From: Halichondria panicea
Lineage: Eukaryota; Porifera; Demospongiae; Suberitida; Halichondriidae
Direction of reading: 5' to 3'
DNA length: 64,000 nt
NCBI RefSeq assembly: GCF_963675165.1
Contig: NC_087377.1
Location: 7,891,122 to 7,955,121, forward strand
Of this stretch, positions 55,701-64,000 are shown one piece after another. A model generated the notes under the pieces. It saw only the letters and a list, made by a program, of their open reading frames with translations. It was not told the origin of the DNA and searched no databases. The stretch's first letter is position 1; each line of letters starts with the position of its first letter. A program made the translations under genes and the position numbers.

Positions 55701-58700
55701 AATTATGTGATTAACTGAAACCTACCTGTGCGTGCAATGTTGACTATAATTTTTATTAGACTGTGCAATTAGTGGTTGCCTTTCACTTCGGACAACTTTA
55801 CTTGCTTTCCCAACTAGCTAATTATATTGTTGTGTGTTTGATCGACATTTTCTTGCTTATAGTTGCGAATGTATCTCTGGAGCTTGCTAATTACACTGTG
55901 GGGGAGGATGACGGGTACGTGACTGTGTGTGCCTCTCTGGAGGGGGTCTTGGAAAGGATCATCATCGTCAATATGACCACCACTGAGGACTCAGCACTTG
56001 GTGAGTCTCTTTATAATTATAGTCCTTATATAGACCATGCTACATGTAGCTCATATACGTGTGTCAATAAACTAGATACATTTTTCTGTCATAATATAGC
56101 AATATAACATTAGCAAAAACCAGGTCTGTATATAGGTTTTCCCCCACCCAGCCAACAGTGACTACTCTGCTCTCACAGACTACCCTCTTGAGTTCTCCGC
56201 AAGTGTGGACACTGCTTGTGTGAATGTCTCCATCTTGGAGGAGGACATCGTTGAGCCTGACCAAGTGTTCCAAATATATCTAGCCAGCTATGATCCAGTT
56301 ATCCTCACTCCCAATTCATCAGCCTCTGTGACCATTCTGGATAATGATGGTGAGTCAATTCCCATGGGGTGTCATGCATTTACATACACGTATAATTATT
56401 GATGCACACAATTAATTAAAGCAAACCCTGCACATTCAAACATGTGCATACCAGTCCTATATATATACTTTGTGGTAAATTACATGGCCATGATGCGTAC
56501 TATGTATTAATTGTCAAATTGATTTGCTAGATCTGTTTTCACATACATCTCTTATAATTCAGTGCTAGGTATTGGTCTCAGCTCAGCATCAGTGATGGCT
56601 AGTGAGGTGGCATCTCCTCTCTCTGTTGCCGTAGTGATTTTATCTGGCAGTCTGGAACTAGATGTCACTGTCAGTGTGGCAGCATTCAGTTGGGTCAATG
56701 ACACTGCCACTGAAGGTGAAGGGAGATACGTGTGTGTCTATAGTGTCTGATGTTGAGATAATATAGTTACATTGACCAGTATATTCCTCAGCAAGTGTGT
56801 ATAGTATCCAGTTTTTACTCGAGTGTATAAATAATTCGTAGTCAAAAATTTCTTATGATGTATAAATGTTGACACAGATTTCGACTATCGGTCATTGAAC
56901 AAAACCATCACCTTCCCTTCTGGGTCAGGGGTGGGCTCCATGGAAACCTTTGATGTCATCATTATTAACGACATCATTGTAGAAGAATTGCTTGAAACAT
57001 TCACACTGAGGCTGACCACACCCACTGGAGCACCTGTTGCCGTGATCGAACTGGAGGTGGCCACTGCATTCATACAAGAGGACCTTACTGACAGTGAGTT
57101 GTCAACTCAGTGTGTGTTATTCATGACATGAGGCTTGCAGGGGTCAGGATTAACTTGCCGCAGGAAGGCTGCACAATAAATGCCTAAACAGCTTGATGGT
57201 TGTACAACATATCTGCGACTCTGTGACGGGATAATGTACATGCATGCAGTCCCTCATTTGCCAATTCCCACGTGTAATTCAACTGTCCTTCTCCCCGGCA
57301 GTGTTGGACTACATTGATATCTCTACCACCCTCACATTCTCTTCCGGCACCTCGAGTGCCTGTGTGCAGTTATCGACCATTGATGACAGTACGTACGAAT
57401 CTACAGAAGGGTTGAGTGTAGAGCTGGAGTCCACTGACTCCCAAGTCACTGTAGCCACTCCCTCCGTACTCGTCACTATAGTGGACAATGATGATGGTCA
57501 GTAGTAACAACAGAGCTTCAATGTACATGTACAGTATTTTATTATATACAACACAATTAACCGTACTTGTGCTAGTTATAAATGTATCCCACATGTGTAG
57601 AACTTTTAGTGACAGTACTATACTCAATCTAGATCATGTTTGCCATAAATACTGCAATTTGATTGGCTAAAGGAAGTGTTCTATCCAACTTAGAAAATCA
57701 TGTACTTATTTAGAAAATAATGTACTTACTTAGAAAATCATGTACAGTAGAACCTCGATTATCCGGACACCTTGGTTCCAGAAGCAGGCCGGATAAGTGA
57801 ATATGCCGGATAATCGAATAGATAAACCACGCCTTGATCCACCCACTTTATTGATGAACAGCAGTGCCACATGTTGTCTGCGCATGCGCAAAAGAAAAGC
57901 AGGCATGTCTCCATGGTAACTGCTGCACCGCGCATGCGCATTTGAGGGACACGCCCATTTTCTGAATTATGTAATCTGATTAAAAAGAAAACTGCCAAGC
58001 CGGATAATCGAGGTTCCGGATAATCGAGGGCCGGATAATCGAGGTTCTACTGTACTTCACTTAGAAAATCATGTAGCAAAGATTAGATAAGAACATTCAA
58101 ATCTGATTGGCTAAATACTCATGGGTTGCTATGATCTAGACACTGTTTAGGAAGTTTCCACATGATTTAGAAGTCCTCAGGGCTAGTAGAACCCTCACTG
58201 CGTTCGGGATACTACAACTAGCCCTTTGGGCTTCTAAATCATGTAGAAACTTCCTAAACAGTGTCTAACTATTATATATACACTACCAAATAAGAGTCAA
58301 GTTATGTACATAATTATGTAGTTTTGCTTAAATGCCAGAAGTGCAAGATCGTTTATTTTCACTATTTTCTCTCCCCCTGCATGTAGTTGTGCTTTCCCTG
58401 TCTGCCCCTGAGTCTGTGTGTGAAGGAGGTGGTGTCGTGCAGATCTGCGTCACCTTGGAGACTGACATTGAGAGAGATGTGGAAGCTACCATAGACCGCT
58501 GATGCATTCGCAATTGGTAAATCCTATTGGTACAATGCTATAAAAGCGTTGAGGTATCAACTGTTTATTTGTTGGGAGGGCTATCCATACTAATTATTAC
58601 TGGTACTGTATACACAATAGATGCACAGTAATAGGCATACTCTGGTTACTGAAGGCCTATATACACACGTCGTTGCATGCATTATAATTATGCACAGCTT

Positions 58701-60837
58701 ATACATTATTCCCCCTTACATATACTCCCAGATTCTGAAGATTACCAGAGTATTACCATCACCTACTCCTACTCCGCCCCCCTATCTTCCCCCCTTACCA
58801 ACTGCACACTAGTGACAATACTCGACAATGACATTATCGAGCCATGTGAAGACTTCAGGGCCAACCTTAGCTCACCCTCTGAGAGAGCGGTGCTCAGTCC
58901 AAGCTCACTTAGTATCATCATTCATGATGATGAAGGTAAGGGGGGCTATTTTAAGCAATGATGAGGTGTTAATGTTTCCTCGTGCATGTATTCTGGAAAT
59001 AGTGGTCATTATTTGTTATTTTGTTTCTAAGGCACCCATTCTAATGCTCCAATTTGGTATGTAAGTATTAATAATTATTCTCTTCAAAGGTCACATCTAT
59101 ATAATTATTTGGATGTGTGCCAAATATGTACATAATGATATAGGCTCAAATTGTTTATCCTGACTTGATCAGTATTAAATTGCTCTGCATGTATATGCAG
59201 AGAGAGTTCAAAACAGCCAATTTGCTATTCACCTGTCCCTACTTGTATGTAGACATCACCTCCCCTCTGTTGTTGTTCAACAACTCACCTCAAATCAGTG
59301 GGAGCGATCTGACAGCCTACTACAACTTGACGGGCTGTGCCAGGGTCACTTGTGAGGTCAGGAATCAACAAGATTGTGAGTTCTTATAAATTAATACAAT
59401 ACAGTATAGGACGTGTCGTTTACACCAATTTTAATCATTAAATGTTAGTGCATGAAGTCTAATAAGCTTTGCAAATACCAGTTACGGTATACTGCTGTCA
59501 CAATAATTATTTATAGTATAATGTCGTTCAATAACTGTCAATAACTGGAGTTATTGAACTCTGATAGATGTAAAAGTGCACTGACTTATAAAAACTGCTA
59601 CAAAATGTTCCAGGTATACAATACCTAAAAGTATTGGCATCTAGAAGGTTCTACATCTATTAATATTTTGCCAAGGTTCTAGTGATTTTCTAAATAAAAT
59701 TCCTATAGTATATAATAGTGTATGCATGATTGTAATAACACTCTGTTCCGCAGGTTCTCAACCTGTCGGTAGTTTTGAGGGTGTGTGGTTTGGACAGAAT
59801 GCGATCAATAGGAGGATACTGCGACAGTTTGCTATTATCGTGGATGCATACTGTCCCAACCAAATAGTCCCAGTGTTCGAAGACAGGCCAATCAGAGGTG
59901 GTGAGTCTTTCAGTTAACAGTCACTCAGTAAGATACTGTACGTAATATAGGTGATGCAAAGACTGTACATGCATGTACTATGATTCAGTATTTATGAAGA
60001 TGCATTCTGTCTGTTCTGAGACTCTCCAACTTATACAGATAATACTCAGTGCAGTCAGCACTTCACTGACCAACAGTATGAGTTTGACCCCGTCTCTGGA
60101 AATGTGACTGTGGAGTGGGAGGGAACTGGACCCGATGTAACTGTTCAAGTTAGCCAGTTTATGTGCAGGTTACCTAATACAGACACATTTTCGTGTAAGT
60201 TCAGAAGAAAAACTGACTTTAGTCTGGGTATAAGTAACCGTATAGCGAGTAATTATTTTTGTATGGTGGATTTTCGTATTGTAGAGTCATCTGAAAATTG
60301 ATCTACCTAACCGCAATAGGTTCTACGTCACTAGAGTTGTATAAATATTCAAAATATTTAATTGGATATATATAATTATATAGTTGGTACAAAAATGTCC
60401 ACTATAACGAACCCGCTATATACCGATATAGCGTGTAATTTTCGTGGGGCAAAATATTCGTGGTTTTCGTGGTTGGTGGTCTGACCACGAATATTTTACC
60501 CACGAATGAAGCGACCTTGCCTACCTTACCTGCAGTGCAAGCTCCAACCACGAAAATATTACCTACAAAATGTCTCAATATTGCTGAACCACGAATATTT
60601 TGTCCCCCGAAAATTACCCGCTATACGGTAGTATAATTTTGTGTAGTGCATAATTATAAATCATAAAATAACCGTATTGCTTTGTGATCACGTTATTTCG
60701 TATTTTCACCCAATAAAGGTGTTAGTCCCCTTGTTATCACCGGTCTGTCCTCTGGAAGCCACACCCTCTTAGTCACACCAGTGGGAATCAGTGGGTGTAC
60801 AAGGATGGTCACTAGGAGCTTACTCATAACCATCTGA
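52720..60837 (+). CDS. Calx-beta repeat protein, sponge aggregation-factor-like; several lesions
   Basis: Nineteen exons: 52720-52850, 53048-53251, 53422-53559, 53765-54016, 54245-54385, 54594-54797, 55059-55214, 55351-55594, 55863-56000, 56152-56349, 56563-56715, 56878-57093, 57302-57496, 58387-58516, 58732-58935, 59217-59375, 59754-59900, 60039-60194, 60719-60837. All introns are phase 1. Exons pair up: a first half (about 130-156 nt) then a second half (about 200-250 nt) of a Calx-beta domain, each second half closing with a D-N-D type loop (DIVDNDC, TILDNDG). That gives seven modules plus one lone second half (57302-57496), then a four-exon Cys-containing C-terminal block ending LLITI. 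No TM follows, so it is probably secreted. Calx-beta chains bind calcium and build sponge aggregation factors. Lesions: frameshifts in exons 1 (length 3n+2), 8 and 14 (each 3n+1), and no GT donor after exon 5 before an in-frame stop. The start and signal peptide were not found. Confidence 0.75.
57630..58277. repeat. Dispersed repeat R2, copy 2, in an intron of the Calx-beta gene
   Basis: Same flanks as 16556-17470. It contains four copies of a TTAGAAAATCATGTAC-like unit, and the 3' hairpin loop holds a TAGTAGAACCCTCACTGCGT stretch absent from copy 1. It is split by the element at 57745-58052. Confidence 0.85.
57745..58052. mobile_element. pogo/Tigger-like MITE
   Basis: Ends CAGTAGAACCTCGATTATCC and complement lie between TA dinucleotides. 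The CAGTxGAACCTCGATTATCCGG type of end is typical of pogo/Tigger elements of the Tc1/mariner superfamily. CCGGATAATCGA occurs several times inside. No transposase. Confidence 0.85.
60421..60630. mobile_element. M4-family MITE in the last intron of the Calx-beta gene
   Basis: TACCGATATAGCGTGTAATT and AAAATTACCCGCTATACGGTA form the ends. The inner CGTGGGGCAAAATATTCGTGG is answered by CCACGAATATTTTGTCCCCC. Non-coding. Confidence 0.8.
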
Positions 60838-60956
60838 ACAGTTATTCAGGACATTTTAATGCTGACATACGTGTGTGCTCCTATATTCATATAATGCCTT
60901 AGATTATAATTATCGACAATTTAAAGACAAATAGATAAACATCATAGCTACTATTG

Positions 60957-60962
60957 AATAAA
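60957..60962 (+). terminator. Poly(A) signal AATAAA of the Calx-beta gene
   Basis: First AATAAA after the stop codon, 119 bases downstream. Confidence 0.5.
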
Positions 60963-61191
60963 AATGTTTTCTTTATTGTCAAGTTGACTGAATGTTTTGC
61001 ATTTTGTGCGTTGTGAATGTAACCCCCTTGCTGCCTTACAGGATCGACACCTTGTTCTCGACACAGTCTTTTTTGTCAGCTGAAACACAACTGCATGAGT
61101 GAGAGAGAGAGAGGGAGGGGTAAATAATTATGGTAAACAAGATAAAAATCAATGGCCAAAAAAATCTGTGTGACTAAAATATAATTGTTTA

Positions 61192-62390
61192 GTTAATGAT
61201 CTTTACCCACAATAACAGCTTGGAACTTGCACTTGAATGTTCCTTCTCCTTGACAATGGTTCTGTGTTGGTTTTGTAGATCTTGCCTCTATCTCATCTCA
61301 TGGATTGGAGTGTGACACAGTGACATTGATCAGCTTGTCTCAAATCCCTGTATCAAAAGGACTTGTATGTTTGCCGTATAAACTCAGTGCGACATCTTCA
61401 CATAATTATAGGCCTACCATTGACTAGTTGATGTGAGCCTCTATAATTGGCAAGGTATTATACGGGTGTAATACAGTGGAATCTCCATAAAACAGATGCC
61501 ATTAATTGCGGGACAGCCTTTTGGCCGCTTCATAGAGAGGTGGTTCTTGTTAGAGTTTCGATTGCCAACCACATGTATAATATTGAGTAAATTCTGCTAA
61601 AAATGTCTTGGAACTTTGCTAACTGTTTTTCTAGTTTATATTCATGTTCTGATTCTGGGAGGTTATTTGTTAAAGTTGCTTGTTATACAGAGTAGAGAGG
61701 TGGCCGCTCCTGAGAGGTTGCTTTTACATTGTAGTTTCAATCTCTAGACCTGAGCGCTTGGCCGTTTTATAGCGTGTGGTGCTCTTCAGATGTGTTCGTT
61801 ATATTAATGAAGGTTCCAATGCATTTTGTTCTTTCATATACATGTAGTCATTATAGGCTTGGGTACGTGGCTGCGAGTATTAATAGCTGGGTAGTATTTT
61901 CTGCAATACTGTATCGACTACAGAGTTCAATAACTATGATGGAACCATGAAAGACTGTATAATAAGCCATTAATTGAGGTTTGATTCACTCACTGTACTG
62001 CAGAGGATAAACTTGCCGCAGGAAAGCTGCATAATACATTCAAACAATGCCCAAACAGCTTGATTTTAAATTTTGTTGTACTACATATCTGCGACTCTGT
62101 GACAGGATACATGTACATGCATGCAGTCCCTTATTTTCCATTTCCCATGTGTAATTGAACTGTCTATCTCCCCAGCAGTGTTGGACTACATTGATCTCTC
62201 CACCACCCTCACATTCTCTGCCGAGTGCTGGCACCTCGGGTGCCTGTGTGCAATTATCAACTATGGATGTACGTAGGAGTCTAGATCTACAGAAAGGTTG
62301 AGTGTAGAGCTGCATGGAGTCCACCCCAAGTCACTGTATAGCCACTCCCTCCATAACTCGTCACTCTAATGGACAATAATTATGATGATG
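61192..62390 (+). pseudogene. Downstream partial duplicate of the Calx-beta gene unit
   Basis: 61192-61400 repeats the GTTAATGATCTTTACCCA...ATTGATCAGCTTGTCTC block of 41698. 62000-62178 matches the intron 57130-57301 (AACTTGCCGCAGGAA, ATATCTGCGACTCTGTGAC), and 62179-62390 matches the Calx-beta exon 57302-57496, with insertions and a stop. The middle, 61440-61990, shows no gene. Confidence 0.75.
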
Positions 62391-64000
62391 GTCAGTGACG
62401 GAGCTTCAATGTACACGTATTACATTATGTTGTAGTATATAATACGTTGCAGTATAGGCTTAACTATAATTATACTATAATAATTTTATAGTCAGGGTGT
62501 CATACATGCAGGGGGAAGGGGATATCCCCCTCCCCTAAAATTTACATTCAGGTTACTATAGTTGTATGGCTGAGTTTCCATAGCTGGCAATGTTACAGGA
62601 AATTGTCAGTTACTTTTCAAAATCATGCCCAAAATCCTGGTAACACACTAAAGTATAATTGTTTTGTTAATGATCTTTACCCACATGAATTAATTCTGTT
62701 TCTTCTCCTTAACAGCTAGTGGTCCGATGTTGTGTTTGTGGATCCTCTATCCGGATTGAAGTGTATGTACTGACATTAATTGATCAGCTTGTCTCCAATC
62801 CCTGGATCAACAGGTCGTTCTACTTGCCGTATAAACTCAGTAGATTATTACGTCTTCACATGTATATCATTGACTACTTTATGCAGTACACCTCACATAG
62901 AACTGTCTGGACATGCTATGACACGCTAGATCTCTCTAGACTCGTGCGCCATCACTGGTGCATGACGTACAAAAGTGCTGGCTTGAGAGTCTATAAGGTC
63001 TCTCTGGTGAGGGGACAATCATCATCCTCAATTCATATAGTATAGGAAGCTATTTGGCTCCATGCAGAGCCCTCAGCAGAAATGTTCGTGGGTTCTATAC
63101 CGTATACCCTCGCAAAAATACGCCCACTCTTTTCTGCAAGAAGTTTAGGCTTATTAGAGGACTGGCCAGTGGGCGTTGAAATAGTTCGTTGAAATAGTTC
63201 CGAGTTGGCCAGGTTCACTGAAGGGTGCATGGTTCTGAGACCTGGCTGGCTGTCCACGACTGGAGCGGAATCCTCTGATACATTGAATGGCGGGGCGTAA
63301 GAGAGAGAAGGTAATTCGACTACTTAGCCAGGACAGTGTTCTTAAACTGGGCGTTTAATCGCGAGCGGCGAGTTTTCACTCACATGCATGTAAACTCAAA
63401 CATTATTTGCATATAATCGATAATAATATTATGTAGTCTAATAAATGATATGTACATAGTGTTGCTTCATAATTATTATGTTCATGCCATGGACGTGGTT
63501 TCGTGGTGTTTCTCATTATCGAACAATCACACTTTTATAATAGACAGATAAATTTGGATCAATGAAGTGCAAGCAAGAGTTTCAATAGGCTTCAAGTCAT
63601 GTTTTCTTGGATTTTAATTCGTGGATTTGCAAAATAATGCTTTAATTGTTCTCGAGTTTAATATGCCTAGTTTTTGGAATGCCATTGCAGCCTTTTCCGA
63701 AGAGCACGTAGCCAAACTTGTTTACCGAGTGTTGCTACTCTACTTAGTAGTTAGCTCTGCACTAGAACGCTAGCTATTGGTAGCTGCAAGAGTGAGAAGA
63801 GAGCTGCAAGCTCTGTTGATGCCATTAAGTCATTAGACTTGAACTTAATTCGATCGTTTTTAACAACAACAAATAATGGTCGATCATTACCCACTCTTTG
63901 AGTTTGCATGCAAAAATTAATGTTCATTATGAGCTGACTGTGTATAGTAGCTTTATGTTATGTAGCTTTGGCATCACCACCGAGGCATCAGCATGCACCC
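62391..64000. other. Third unit copy and non-coding stretch
   Basis: 62666-62850 repeats GTTAATGATCTTTACCCACA and TTGATCAGCTTGTCTCCAAT once more, within a 108-codon open frame (62719-63045) that is more likely a by-product than a gene. 63640-63800 matches 3040-3250. No other gene was seen. Confidence 0.45.

Noticed and set aside
62719-63045. 108-codon frame as a new gene
   Set aside because: It starts within a repeat unit also present, without this frame, at 41750 and 61290, and it shows no domain.

Overview
The window is eukaryotic: genes are split into short exons by GT-AG introns, many only 60-400 bp, in AT-rich DNA packed with short inverted-repeat transposons. Long runs of Calx-beta domains, Ig/FN3 transmembrane receptors, and a Ty3/Gypsy element together suggest a sponge, most likely a demosponge. 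That is an inference from family content, and no species marker was seen. No tRNA, rRNA or CRISPR array was found.

Layout. 1-10.8 kb holds almost only repeats: TA-target and hAT-like elements, long palindromes and a family (called M1 here) with CCATAGATA ends. 10.9-14.1 kb (+) is a type I membrane receptor gene with Ig-like, two FN3, Sushi and TM segments and a tyrosine-rich tail. 14-21 kb holds more elements and decayed copies of the tail exons of that receptor. 21-32 kb is repeats: a long foldback, a DIRS-like gag fragment, an R2/NeSL-type LINE with a restriction-like endonuclease, and a hAT-like element with a 5-bp target duplication. 32.4-38.9 kb is a Ty3/Gypsy element with 174-bp LTRs, an open 1198-aa pol and a scrambled gag. 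39.2-40.0 kb is a second Gypsy remnant whose LTR ends inside an exon.

40.0-62.4 kb is the most interesting part. A gene of Calx-beta modules (52.7-60.8 kb, +) ends in a Cys-containing C-terminal block. That block and one Calx-beta exon recur, decayed, at 40.0-42.2 kb, and parts recur again at 61.2-62.9 kb. Between the copies, on the minus strand (43.8-51.0 kb), lies a complete 12-exon receptor gene of 706 codons: signal peptide, Ig, FN3, TM, and a tail carrying an ITAM-like YxxV-x8-YxxL pair plus a YDEP motif.

Calx-beta chains are the hallmark of sponge aggregation factors. Finding them beside Ig/FN3 receptors with SH2-ligand-like tails, all with local duplication and decay, suggests a recognition or adhesion gene cluster. 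This is a hypothesis drawn from domain content and linkage only. Four lesions in the Calx-beta gene make its present function uncertain.
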